Positions 1 to 8,158 of a stretch of DNA of 46,479 nt are shown here, one piece after another; the first letter of the stretch is position 1; each line of letters starts with the position of its first letter. The notes beneath the pieces are model-generated. The model did not search any database. It was not told the DNA's origin and was given only the letters and a program-made list of their open reading frames with translations. Origin of the DNA: Allosalinactinospora lopnorensis (lineage in GTDB: Bacteria; Actinomycetota; Actinomycetes; Streptosporangiales; Streptosporangiaceae); assembly GCF_000981225.1 (NCBI RefSeq), contig NZ_LAJC01000047.1, positions 1 to 46,479 of the forward strand. Reading direction: 5' to 3'. The translations under genes and the position numbers were made by a program.

Positions 1-2
1 CG

Positions 3-23
3 GGGATCGCCTACAAGAAGTAG
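3..23 (+). CDS. C-terminal tip of an upstream gene (partial)
   Basis: The window opens inside a reading frame that reads GIAYKK and then TAG. An inverted repeat follows 27 bases after the stop, which suits the end of a transcription unit. Six residues do not allow a family call. It could also be chance, because the other two frames are also open for a while. Confidence 0.3.
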   Translation, partial: GIAYKK

Positions 24-49
24 CCGGAGATATTCATGGCGGGGGCTTT

Positions 50-80
50 GACCAGGGACGTCGATACCAACGTCCTGGTC
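50..80. terminator. Inverted repeat between upstream gene and hpf-like gene
   Basis: GACCAGGGACGT (50-61) pairs with ACGTCCTGGTC (70-80) with one bulged G. A second, weaker inverted repeat (TAGGGCC / GGCCTA) lies at 84-99. The first is placed like a terminator for the gene ending at 23. Both also lie 70-120 bases upstream of the hibernation-factor start, where DosR/DevR-type palindromes sit in related actinobacteria, so a regulatory role is possible. There is no T-run. Confidence 0.4.
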
Positions 81-170
81 TCATAGGGCCATCGGCCTAG
101 GTGGGTCCGCCCCTCGCTGACCAGACTGGGAGCGATGGCCCGGCCCTGGACGAACAGTTAGGCACTACCC

Positions 171-958
171 GTGGTAGACACAACGACCTTCGAACTCCAG
201 ACCGAAACCCGCGGACACGTCTCGGCCGAGGAGGTGGAGCATGCCCGGGAGCGGGTGCGGGCCGCCGCGGCCCACTCCCACGAGCCGGTGCTGTCCGCCC
301 GGCTGAGGATCACCCGGTTGCCCGACCCGGCCGTCCCCCGTCCTTTCGTCGCACAGTGCAACCTCTATGTGAACGGGCGGCCGGTGCGCGCCCAGGCCGC
401 GGAGGCCAGCTGCCACGAGGCGGTCCATCAGATGGTGGAGCGGCTGCGGGTCCGCATGAAGCGCACCTCCCGCGACTGGGAGGCCCAGCGTGGAAAGCGG
501 CCATCGGCCGCATCGCACGAATGGCGTCACGCCAGCCCGCCGGCGGAGCGTCCGCCGTACTTCCCGCGGCCGCGGGAGGAGCGCGAGGTGATCTGCCACA
601 AGTCCTACACGCTGGCCCGGCAGTCCACCGACGAGGCGATCCTCGACATGAGCGCCCTCGACTACGGCTTCCACCTCTTCACCGAGGAGTCCACCGGCCA
701 GGACAGTGTGGTCTACCCGTCGGACGACGGCTACCGGCTCGCCCAGTCGTCCCCGGACACCGAACACCTCGGGTCGATCGCCGCCCCTGTGACGGTGAGC
801 CCGCACCCGGCGCCCAGGATCACCCTTTCCGAAGCCGTCGAACGGCTCGAACTCATCGGGCTGCCCTTCCTCTTCTTCGCCGACGCGGCGACCGGGCGGG
901 GCAACGTGCTCTACCACCGCTACGACGGGCACTACGGCTCATCGTGCCGATGCTGTGA
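171..958 (+). CDS. hpf: Ribosome hibernation promoting factor, RafH-like with tandem C-terminal domains (frameshifted)
   Basis: HPF/RaiA-type protein that binds the small ribosomal subunit and preserves idle ribosomes. The GTG start at 171 gives an S30AE-like N-terminal half (about residues 5-110). Two copies of the HPF C-terminal domain follow, one around HKSYTLARQSTDEAI and one around LSEAVERLELIGLPFLFF. One N-domain plus two C-domains is the layout of mycobacterial RafH, a hypoxia-induced factor, rather than the usual long HPF. The frame breaks at 938: after YDGHYG the reading should continue LIVPML and stop at 956-958, which needs one more C (GGC CTC instead of GG CTC). Read literally, the frame runs on to 1370 with composition unlike a protein. 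Induction by hypoxia or stationary phase is inferred from the family. Confidence 0.85.
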
Positions 959-963
959 CACGC

Positions 964-985
964 TCCTCGGCCTCCACGCCGAGGA
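964..985. terminator. Hairpin terminator after hpf-like gene
   Basis: TCCTCGGC (964-971) pairs perfectly with GCCGAGGA (978-985) around a six-base loop, six bases after the restored hpf stop. It can serve both this gene and the convergent racemase-family gene ending at 1037. Its position also supports the restored reading frame of hpf. Confidence 0.55.
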
Positions 986-1036
986 ACGTCCAACGGCGCG
1001 GATCCCGTACCGCCTCCTCCGGCGAGACCGGCGCCA

Positions 1037-1765
1037 TCAGCCTCCGACCGGTCCGCCTCGCCACGCCGGCAGGGCCCGGTCGCCGAGGGCGACGTCGAGG
1101 GCGGCCCGGACTATCAGGCGGGTCGAGTCAAGCGCGGGGAGGGGAGAGATCTCGGGCGTCACCAGAAGCGGGATCTCGGTGCACACGAGGGCGACCGCGT
1201 CGCAGCCCCGTCCCGCCAGCCGCTCGATGACGCGGACGTACTCCTCGCGGGACTCCTCGGTGAACACACCGTTCACCAGTTCGTCGAAGATGATCGTGTT
1301 GATGGTGCGGCGGTCATCCGGATCGGGCACTTCGGTGGCTATCCCGCGGGCGGCGAACGCTCGGGGGTAGACCGGGCTGTCCATGAGGTAGGTGGTGCCG
1401 AGCACGCCCACTCGGCCGCGGCCGTCGCGGGCCGCCTGGTCGGCGACCACTTCGGCGATGTGCAGGCCGGGGAGCGCGAGATCCTCGCCCGGTTGTTCGA
1501 GGGCCTGGTGGGCGGTGTTGTCCGGGCAGACGAAGAAGTCCGCGCCCGCGCGGGCGAGCCGCCGCACGCTCACCGACAGCGTGTCCCGGACCGAGGCGTG
1601 CTCCCCGGCATCCCACGCGGGCATGCTGTGCCCGAAGGCGATGTAGTCGAGGGTCACGTCGGGGTACACGTGCGAACCGAGTCGGCGGACCCCCTCCTGG
1701 CAGAAGGCGAGGAAGCACAGGGCTGCCCCCTCTGTGCTGTGGGCGAGAATGCCGAGGTGCTTCAT
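1037..1765 (-). CDS. Aspartate/glutamate racemase family protein
   Basis: Member of the cofactor-independent Asp/Glu racemase superfamily (PF01177), 242 residues, the usual length. Two catalytic cysteines are expected. The first lies in CPDNTAHQ (about residue 80) and the second in ALVCTEIPLLV (about residue 192). The N-terminus MKHLGILAHSTEGAALCF fits the YgeA/RacX-like branch. The first motif is CPDNT instead of the more common PCNT, a variant seen in uncharacterised amino-acid racemases, so the substrate cannot be assigned. It stands alone, convergent with hpf. Function is inferred from the fold and the two cysteines. Confidence 0.8.
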   Translation of the reverse strand: MKHLGILAHSTEGAALCFLAFCQEGVRRLGSHVYPDVTLDYIAFGHSMPAWDAGEHASVRDTLSVSVRRLARAGADFFVCPDNTAHQALEQPGEDLALPGLHIAEVVADQAARDGRGRVGVLGTTYLMDSPVYPRAFAARGIATEVPDPDDRRTINTIIFDELVNGVFTEESREEYVRVIERLAGRGCDAVALVCTEIPLLVTPEISPLPALDSTRLIVRAALDVALGDRALPAWRGGPVGG

Positions 1766-1894
1766 TCCGGCTCCGCGGGTCCAGGGACGGCATGGGTCCT
1801 GGCCAGTATCGCCGGACCCCCGTTTCCGGGAAACGGACCGCGACCGCGGTGTCCGGAGGAGGGGCCGCTCTCGCCCGAAGACCGGGGCCGGTGA

Positions 1895-2667
1895 TCAGGT
1901 CGCGGGCCGTGTGCCGGGACTCGGGGCGGACGGGGGCGTGAACAGGTCGGGGCGGTAGTGCCAGGCGTACGCCAGGAGCCGGTTGTCCTGGCCGGGGCGA
2001 CCGGCCGCGTTGAACGCTATGGCGACCTGGGATTTACCCGTTCGCGGATCGCGGGGCTCGGCCTCCAGTACGGACCGCAGTCGTTCCGGCTGCGAGCCTT
2101 TCGTGGGGAGAACCTGTTCGCCCCACCCGATGAGCCCGTCCGAAGTCGGGTAAAGCGGACCGCCCAGCGCCGTCCTCCCGCGGGCCGAGGATGCCGCCCA
2201 GGCCAGGCTCCGCGGCGCCCGGTTCATCATGAACTGCTGGACACGTCCGATCGCCGTGACGTCCCGCCACCGCATCCGCAGCCTGGTGCCGAGAAGATCG
2301 CTGCATTCCACACCGGTCGGTGAGACCCGCACGGTCACGGATGCGGCCTGGCGCCGGTGCGCGTAGCCGAGACCCGCCGTGTAGAGGCGCCGCCGAACAG
2401 ACCGAAAAGCAGCGGTCCGGTGGGTCCCATGAGGCCGTACAGGCCGACGAACCCCCCGACCAGCGTCGAGAGCAGGAAGAACAGGAAAATGAAGGGGGTC
2501 CACGGGAGCAGGTACATGGCCGTGGTTCTGGAATCGAAATTCGGGTGCAGAACCTCGACATCGGGATCGCCGGGCGACGGCCATGCGGTTTCATCCGATG
2601 GACCGCCGGGGCCGCTGGAAAAAAGAGGGTTACCGTTTCCCATGAGATTCTCCATGATCTCATTCAT
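1895..2667 (-). CDS. Membrane-anchored protein of unknown function (frameshifted)
   Basis: The first part (2667 to about 2397) gives a polar N-terminus and two membrane helices, LPWTPFIFLFFLLSTLVGG and VGLYGLMGPTGPLLFGLFGG. The second part, in another frame down to 1895, gives a soluble domain with LYTAGLGYAHRRQ, VRVSPTGVECSDLLG and SDGLIGWGEQVLP. Adding one base in the CC pair at 2396-2397 (coding strand GCC CTC TAC) joins them into one protein of about 257 residues. Without it the upstream part ends early at 2335. The soluble part, with WRDVTAIG-like text, resembles the PH-like domains that follow two helices in many small actinobacterial membrane proteins. That resemblance is weak and no function is claimed. 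Confidence 0.6.
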
Positions 2668-3092
2668 CCAGTTGTTCCGGACACCCTAGCGGCCCGTGTC
2701 TCCGGCTTCAATAGCGGAATCCGGGAATGATCACCTCCATGAACGGTCTCCCCGGGTGCCGCACCCCTCCGGAAATCCGACCGTATACGGAGAATCACGG
2801 TATCGACCTCTCAATTTTTCGCGGCCCGATTTCCGGCCATCCGCGAATCAGCTCGGCCGATAATTGGAGATCGCGAATTGCAGCCGCCCGGCGGGTGCCG
2901 GGAGCATCGCCGTCTTCCGTACAGCGCTCCTCCCGTTTTCCGGGTACGTGGGAGGCGTGATGGAAGGCGCCGCCGGGGACCGGATCCCAGCGTGCGCGGG
3001 ACAGGACCGGACCGAGCGGGACTCCCCTTCGCTGCCTGAGTCATCGTGTGGAGGCTAGGCCGGGCTCCCGGACGTCCCGGCCCCGGAGCCGG
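2668..3092. other. Intergenic stretch with a perfect palindrome
   Basis: About 425 bases, less GC-rich than the neighbouring genes, with no convincing gene. CCGTATACGG at 2781-2790 is a perfect 10-base palindrome and could be an operator for the membrane-protein gene starting at 2667. A loose inverted repeat (CCGGACAC / GTGTCTCCGG, 2677-2705) lies next to that start. The run TCAATTTTTC near 2811 is the most AT-rich spot. Confidence 0.4.
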
Positions 3093-3739
3093 CTAGATCC
3101 CCGCTGTCCGCAGCCGGTCGGGGTCGAAGGTCGTCGTTACGGGCTCCGCGGCGTCCGCCTCGGTGATGCTGATCCCGGTGCCGTCCGCGAAGGCCACGCG
3201 TTCCGGGCACATGGAGTCGATCCCCTCCCACACGAGGGCCTGCCTGCTGAACAGCCCCCCGCGCTCCCGCAGCCAGACGCGGCAGGAGGGATCGATCAGG
3301 CTGTGGAAGGACTCCGTGACGAGTTCGTGACGGCCATCGGAACTCACCTCGGTCTCCACCACCTCGCTGCCGTCATCGGCCCAGGTGTCCACCAGCATCG
3401 CGGGCGGCCACAGGGCCACCGTCACCAGTCCCAGGACGGCGGCCAGCGAGCCCCACACCCGTGCGCGGTACCGGGACAGCCTCGGGGCGAAGGCGACGTA
3501 GAGGACCACAGCGGCCGTCCAGCAGGCGGGCGCCGCGAGAATGGGGACGTCGAAGCGGTAGAAGCGGTTCGCCAGCACAACAGCGGGGACCGTCGCGACT
3601 CCCGCCGCGAAGAACGCGAGGACGGCGAGCGACCACACGAGCCGGCGCCGGCGAAGCGCCCGATCCGCCGCCCCGGTCCCCTCCCCGCCCGCACCGGAGG
3701 CTCCTCCTCGCCCGTTTGCTCGCTCTGTTCGGCGGACAT
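3093..3739 (-). CDS. Small integral membrane protein, unknown (frameshifted near its start)
   Basis: The main frame encodes a basic stretch (DRALRRRRLVW) and three membrane helices: WSLAVLAFFAAGVATVPAVV, APACWTAAVVLYVAFAP and WGSLAAVLGLVTVALWPP. A soluble C-terminal domain of about 90 residues with two cysteines (PSCRVW, DSMCPERV) follows. The best start is the ATG at 3739, in another frame, giving MSAEQSEQTGEEEPPVRAG and preceded by GGTGAG at good spacing. One extra base in the four-base run at 3683-3686 fuses it to the main frame. A start at 3776 in the main frame needs no shift but has no ribosome-binding site. Topology suggests the C-terminal domain faces the cell exterior; its role is unknown. 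Confidence 0.6.
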
Positions 3740-3912
3740 GCCCACTCACCCCATGCGATTCTTGCCGTGTCACCATCAGTTGAAGCCCGTCAGCGCCTGG
3801 TTGGTCGGTGGTGCGTGCCGACCGTGCTCGCCCGGTTGCGAGCACGGCCAGACCCTGCCCCAGGCACTGTCCTGTCCGTGCTTCGGGACCCATTCGTCTC
3901 GAAAGGACAGTA

Positions 3913-4461
3913 ATGGCTACCGACCACCACTTCGGGCTCTCCGGCGGCTACGCTCCCGATCCCGACCGCGAGACCGCGGCGATCGTCGATGCCTTCTTCG
4001 AGCACATCGCAGCGGTACTGCGCGAACGCTCCCTCTCCGAGGGTCTTGTCGCCGCCATGCGGGAGCGGCACGAGGAGCTGGAGGCCGCGAACGCGCACCT
4101 GGCCGTGGACGAGCCCGGCCCGGACTCTCCCCGGCAGGCGATGAGAGTCCGTTCAGTTTGCGTTGGGGCATGGCGCTGGGGCCTGGCGCCACCACCCGAT
4201 GTCGAGCACCGTGCCGTCCTCGAGCAGCGCGTACAGTTGGTCGTCGGCGGTGAAGGTGGCGAGTGGCCGCTGTTCGAGCGCGGTCGCTGCGATGAACGAG
4301 CCCCCGATCTGGTTGACGTCGCAGACCATGGCTATCCGGAACAGGGAGCGGGATTCGGCCACGACGTCGTCCTCACCCCCGGCCCGGATCACGATCCGCC
4401 GGTCCGGCGCCACCGCGCGGGCCGCCACCGCCACCGCCACGTTCTCCAGCGGGGCCGATGA
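3913..4461 (+). CDS. Hypothetical protein, 3' end uncertain
   Basis: The start is well supported: AAAGGACAG lies just before ATG at 3913. The first 76 codons read like a real small soluble protein rich in acidic residues and helices (ETAAIVDAFFEHIAAVLRE, AAMRERHEELEAANAHLA). After about 4140 the frame runs 300 bases antisense through the 3' part of the NAD-binding membrane-protein gene, and its residue usage stops looking natural. The true end is therefore probably near 4140-4150, through an indel like those elsewhere in this window, but I cannot place one. No family recognised. Confidence 0.4.
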   Translation: MATDHHFGLSGGYAPDPDRETAAIVDAFFEHIAAVLRERSLSEGLVAAMRERHEELEAANAHLAVDEPGPDSPRQAMRVRSVCVGAWRWGLAPPPDVEHRAVLEQRVQLVVGGEGGEWPLFERGRCDERAPDLVDVADHGYPEQGAGFGHDVVLTPGPDHDPPVRRHRAGRHRHRHVLQRGR

Positions 4462-5544
4462 CACCGCCACGATCGCCCGGGCGTTCGGCACCCCGAGCTT
4501 TTGCAGCAGGAACCGGTCCCCACCGCGGCCGAAGATGACCGGAATCCCAGCGGACCTGGCCAACGGCAGACACGCGGCATGCCGGTCGCGCTCGACCGCG
4601 ACCACGCCAAGGCCAAGCCGTTGCAGCTCCTGGCACAACCGGAGCCCGACCTGGCCGAGCCCCACCACGACGACGTGCCCACTCCGGGGCACCGCCCGCG
4701 TCCCCATCATCCCGGTCAGGCGCAGGGAGGTCATCCGGTCCACGAGCCCCGCGGTGAACAATGCGGAGAACGCCAGTACGCACAGCAGGGTCACCGTCGA
4801 CAGGGCGTGGTACCACGTTGGCGCACGTGCGGCCACTGCGGGCGAGTCCACCGTGGTCAGTGTGGTGGCGGCATGCCACGCCGCGGTGATGACGGGTTCC
4901 CGGAGCACCGCCGCCCCCAGCACGGTGTCGAGCGTGAACACGGACACGAGCCCGAGCAGGCCCACCAGCAGGACCCGCGTAGTGCCCTCCAGAGGCCGCA
5001 GCTGCGCACGGAGCCTGTCCCGCACCGTTCGTCGGCACCTGATCGCGGCCCGTGGGACGCGTTCGACGCGCAGCCCGCTCGCCGTGCGGCGCACCGTGAC
5101 GTAACCATCGGTCTCTCGGCTAAGGCTCACGATGGTCTCGGCGACACACGGGCCGAGCAGCGCCGGGACCAGTGCGTCCGTCATCGCGATCACCGTGCAG
5201 TTCGGGACAGAACGAACCACCTCGTCCGCCACGGTCCTGTCGAAGATCGTGACCAGCAACGGGATCCCCGGCCGTGTGTGCTCCACCAGCAGGGCGTAGC
5301 GCAGGGCCCGGATGTCGTCGCGGGAGACCACCGCGACCGCATCGACGTCATTGGTCAACGCCACCTGAACATCCCGGTTGGACGGGCCGTGCAACCGGCG
5401 AACCGGCCGCCCCCACACGTGGACGTAGGAGGCGACGGCGTCACAGAGATCATCGCCGCCGATGACCAGAAGGCGCCGATCCGAGAGTCCCGCACCACGG
5501 GCGTCCGTACCCGGCATGATCTCCGGTGCTGGCGGGGCCTCCAC
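4153..5544 (-). CDS. Channel-like membrane protein with two TrkA-N/RCK-type NAD-binding domains
   Basis: 463 residues. A GTG start at 5544 follows AGGAG at seven bases. Residues 22-145 form a first Rossmann-like domain (RRLLVIGGDDLCDA). Residues 190-214 form a membrane helix, 219-237 a pore-helix-like re-entrant segment, and 247-267 a second helix. Residues 289-450 form a classical TrkA-N domain with GHVVVVGLGQVGLRLCQEL. The arrangement helix, pore loop, helix, RCK is that of K+ channels, and TLTTV at 228-232 matches the start of the filter. The following residues are DSPAV rather than GYGD. It may be a non-selective channel, a pseudo-channel or a ligand sensor. Monocistronic. Confidence 0.7.
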   Translation of the reverse strand: MEAPPAPEIMPGTDARGAGLSDRRLLVIGGDDLCDAVASYVHVWGRPVRRLHGPSNRDVQVALTNDVDAVAVVSRDDIRALRYALLVEHTRPGIPLLVTIFDRTVADEVVRSVPNCTVIAMTDALVPALLGPCVAETIVSLSRETDGYVTVRRTASGLRVERVPRAAIRCRRTVRDRLRAQLRPLEGTTRVLLVGLLGLVSVFTLDTVLGAAVLREPVITAAWHAATTLTTVDSPAVAARAPTWYHALSTVTLLCVLAFSALFTAGLVDRMTSLRLTGMMGTRAVPRSGHVVVVGLGQVGLRLCQELQRLGLGVVAVERDRHAACLPLARSAGIPVIFGRGGDRFLLQKLGVPNARAIVAVSSAPLENVAVAVAARAVAPDRRIVIRAGGEDDVVAESRSLFRIAMVCDVNQIGGSFIAATALEQRPLATFTADDQLYALLEDGTVLDIGWWRQAPAPCPNAN

Positions 5545-6016
5545 GAATATCTCCTCACGCCGGGAACGACAGCAGGGCCCACGTTAGAAAACCGGTTCCC
5601 CCGACCGCTTGTTCGAACGGCCAACAACGGTGGGGGCGACTTGTCCGCCACAGCGTGGACAGCGTGCGGCGGCCCCCATCTCCAGCGCGCGGGTACCCGA
5701 GCCGGCTTCTTGCCTCCCTCCGGTCGCCCGTCGCGCCACTCCCGGCCGATCCGCTCGTTGGCACCGATGATCCGACACGCTTCTGCGTTACCCACACCTT
5801 GTCGCACAAGCCGGAAGTATGCCTCCCGCTCTCGACGCAGCTTCTTAAAGCCCATCGCACCCCAAAGCCGAGGTGTTGCGACGACCGATAGAACCCGAGT
5901 GCCGCCGTCGCGGGGATCTCGTTCCCCACCACGCTCCCGCATGTGGATCCGACCGCACCAGTTGACCGGCGTTGCCTAGCCTGGAGGGCAACGGTCAACA
6001 CCCCGAGGGAGCCCCC
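5545..6016. other. Gene-poor stretch holding an IS30 remnant
   Basis: Between two real genes. The right half holds the 5' fragment of an IS30 transposase (separate entry). The left half (5584-5696) has a frame with RCPRCGGQVAPTVVGR, which looks like half of a zinc ribbon, but no start, partner cysteines or conserved context support a gene. Confidence 0.4.
5697..5855 (-). mobile_element. IS30-family transposase, N-terminal remnant
   Basis: From ATG at 5855 the minus strand encodes about 53 residues beginning MGFKKLRREREAYFRL, followed by ACRIIGANERIGREWRDG. This is the N-terminal helix-turn-helix region typical of actinobacterial IS30 transposases. After GGKKPAR the similarity stops, and no DDE catalytic domain or terminal inverted repeats can be seen. 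It is the 5' stub of a dead insertion sequence, evidence of past transposition just before the XRE and sulfotransferase genes. Family call by recognition. Confidence 0.6.
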
Positions 6017-7165
6017 GTGACCGACTTCGCTCGCCGCGCCCGCGAGGCCATGCAGGCTCGGGGCGTCTCAACGCGGCAACTCGCCCGCGAACTCAAGTAC
6101 GATCCCGGTTGTCTTTCGCGCGTGCTCAACGGCCGACAGCGCCCGTCGCAACAGTTGGCCGACGCCCTGGACCGGTTCCTGGGCGCGGACGGAACGCTGA
6201 CGGACGCAACCACTGCACCCGATGAACCCTCCGCGGGTTTCCCGGAGGAACCGAGCGGCGTTGATGGCGAGATCGCGCACATGCGCGCCACCATTGATCA
6301 CCTGGTCGCGCACGACAACCGGTACGGCGGGGACGAGATCGCCTCTGCCGCGGTGCGCGTATGGCGCAGCGCGCAACACCGGCTGGACAACGGCGCGATT
6401 CCCGAACCACGCCGGGGGGACTACCTGGCTTCCGCCGCCGAAGTGGCAGAACTGGCAGGCTGGTTGCTGTTCGACGCCGACCAGCAGGACGCTTCCCGCA
6501 CCGCCACCTTGGAAGCGCACATGCTGGCACGCCACGCCGGGGACCGCTCCATGGAGCGGTTCGCGCTGACGAACCTTGCTATGCAGGACGTAGAGGTGGA
6601 TCGCCCCGGAGAGTTCCTGAGGATCGCTGACGAGCTTCTTTCCCACCCCCGTATTCCGCCCCGCATAGCGCTGCTGGCGCGCCTACGGCGAGGACGTGCG
6701 CTCGCGTGTATGGGAGAGCACCGGCGCGCCTTGGACGACCTGGGGACCGCACGCGCCGCCCTTCAGGATTCGATCACCCCGCGCGATCCCGCGTGGACGT
6801 GGTGGGTGAACGACTGCGAGTTGAGCGGACACGAAGGCGAGGCCCTGCTCGCCCTGGGTGACGCCGACGCCGCCGTGCCGAAGATGGAGCGCGCCGCCGA
6901 GTTGTCCGCAGCGTTCCGCCCGGAAGGCCGGGGGACCCTCTATTACCAGGTGTCCCTGGTGCAGGCGTACACGGTGGCCCGGGCATGGCGAGAGTGCGCA
7001 TCGGCTCTGGACGCCATTCCCCCGAAACTGGGATTGATCAGCTCCGGCCGCAACCGCCGCCACCTCCGCACGGCGCTTCGTGCCGTTGGCCGCCACCCTG
7101 GTACACCCACACACCTCTCGGAGCTCGCTCGGGACATAGCTTCCTCCCACCTGACCGCCGCTTAA
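6017..7165 (+). CDS. XRE-family regulator with TPR-like C-terminal domain
   Basis: 382 residues. The GTG at 6017 is preferred because GAGGGAG lies just upstream; an in-frame start at 5972 has no such site. An N-terminal helix-turn-helix (residues 5-55, around STRQLARELKYDPGCLSRVL and RPSQQLADALDRFLG) precedes a long helical region with TPR-like repeats (ARLRRGRALACMGEHRRALDDL, GEALLALGDADAAVPKMERAAEL). Such proteins are common in streptomycetes and relatives as pleiotropic or peptide-responsive regulators, but the ligand and targets are unknown. It follows an IS30 remnant and precedes a gene-end duplication, so this corner is recombination-prone. Confidence 0.75.
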   Translation: MTDFARRAREAMQARGVSTRQLARELKYDPGCLSRVLNGRQRPSQQLADALDRFLGADGTLTDATTAPDEPSAGFPEEPSGVDGEIAHMRATIDHLVAHDNRYGGDEIASAAVRVWRSAQHRLDNGAIPEPRRGDYLASAAEVAELAGWLLFDADQQDASRTATLEAHMLARHAGDRSMERFALTNLAMQDVEVDRPGEFLRIADELLSHPRIPPRIALLARLRRGRALACMGEHRRALDDLGTARAALQDSITPRDPAWTWWVNDCELSGHEGEALLALGDADAAVPKMERAAELSAAFRPEGRGTLYYQVSLVQAYTVARAWRECASALDAIPPKLGLISSGRNRRHLRTALRAVGRHPGTPTHLSELARDIASSHLTAA

Positions 7166-7188
7166 GATCACTCGCCTCCTTCCGCCCC

Positions 7189-7212
7189 CGGCTACGGCTT
7201 GCGGCCGACGCC
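7189..7212. repeat. Left copy of 24-bp direct repeat flanking the sulfotransferase gene
   Basis: Identical to 8159-8182. Read on the minus strand it encodes GVGRKP and a TAG stop, exactly the C-terminus of the PF04672 methyltransferase gene to the right. This copy is preceded (minus strand) by RPGVFQ instead of a methyltransferase body, so it is a stranded gene end. Confidence 0.8.
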
Positions 7213-7298
7213 TTGGAACACGCCGGGTCGGAGAGCCGACCTGATCGAACGGGAAAACCGGTCGCGCCCCGCGGGCCGGGTCGTGTTGAATCTGTCCG

Positions 7299-8066
7299 AT
7301 GCCCCAGATGACGAACGCCGCCGGATGGGCCGATTCGTACCTGGTCTGCGCGACCCCACGCACAGGGAGTTCGCTGCTGTGCGGACTGCTGGCCTCGACC
7401 GGCATCGCCGGATGCCCTGAGGCCTACTTCCGTCAACCCGACGAGCGCTCGTGGGCCCGGCAGTGGCGGATCACTGATGGTTCCGGTGTTTTCCGCTACC
7501 AGGACTACGTGCGTGCCGCGCTGGCCGCCGGCCGCACCGCGAACGGGGTTTTCGGCGCGAAGGTCATGTGGGGGACCCTGGAGGAGGTCGTCGCCAAACT
7601 GGCCGCCGTCCACCCGAGCCTGGCGGATGCGGACCTCGACCTGCTGAACCGGGAGCTCGGCCGTACCCGGTTCGTGTTCCTGCGGCGTGCGGACATCGTG
7701 GCCCAGGCCGTGTCCTGGCTGCGTGCCGAGCAGACCAACCTGTGGTGCGCGGGCCGCCCCGAGCCCTCCGGGGACGAACCCCGCTTCGACTTCGACGGCA
7801 TCCACGACCTCGTCCGGCTGATCGAGGAGCACAACACCGGCTGGCGGGAGTGGTTCGCCTCCTTCGGCATCCGGCCGCACCCGGTCGTCTACGAGGAGCT
7901 GGTCGCCGACATGGCGGGCACCACCCGCGGCGTCCTCGACTTCCTCGGCCTTCCCGCCGGGGCCGCCATCGCGCCCAGGCACCGGCGCCAGGCCGACGAG
8001 CTCAACGCCGAGTGGATCGACCGCTACCGGGCTAAGGTCGCGAAGCGCAGACACCGCCCGGCGTGA
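7299..8066 (+). CDS. Stf0-family sulfotransferase
   Basis: PF09037-type sulfotransferase, 255 residues, the usual length. The Stf0 prototype in mycobacteria sulfates trehalose at position 2 using PAPS. The 5'-phosphosulfate loop is seen near the N-terminus as ATPRTGSSLL, followed by the family's CPEAYF. Other recognisable text is NGVFGAKVMW and FVFLRRADIVAQAVSW. Start is ATG 7299 or the in-frame ATG 7308; neither has a clear ribosome-binding site. No polyketide, glycolipid or PAPS genes are adjacent, so the acceptor is unknown. The gene lies alone between two copies of a methyltransferase gene end, which suggests it arrived as cargo. Confidence 0.85.
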   Translation: MPQMTNAAGWADSYLVCATPRTGSSLLCGLLASTGIAGCPEAYFRQPDERSWARQWRITDGSGVFRYQDYVRAALAAGRTANGVFGAKVMWGTLEEVVAKLAAVHPSLADADLDLLNRELGRTRFVFLRRADIVAQAVSWLRAEQTNLWCAGRPEPSGDEPRFDFDGIHDLVRLIEEHNTGWREWFASFGIRPHPVVYEELVADMAGTTRGVLDFLGLPAGAAIAPRHRRQADELNAEWIDRYRAKVAKRRHRPA

Positions 8067-8158
8067 TCACCCGCCGCTCTGACACCTCCGTTCGTCTCTT
8101 GGGCCTCGCCCGCGCGGCGGCCGGATCCCCGTACGACCGCCCGCGGGTGCCCGCCCGG

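Noticed and set aside
3048-4253. Long plus-strand frame across 3048-4253 and similar long frames antisense to real genes (for example 11226-13124, 23542-25161, 25980-27320)
   Set aside because: Frames opposite high-GC genes stay open by codon bias. They are rich in Arg, His, Gln and Gly and lack motifs, while the opposite strands carry recognisable families.
5584-5696. Possible zinc-ribbon protein with RCPRCGGQVAPTVVGR
   Set aside because: Only two cysteines, no start with a ribosome-binding site and an abrupt end. Probably chance or part of the decayed IS region.
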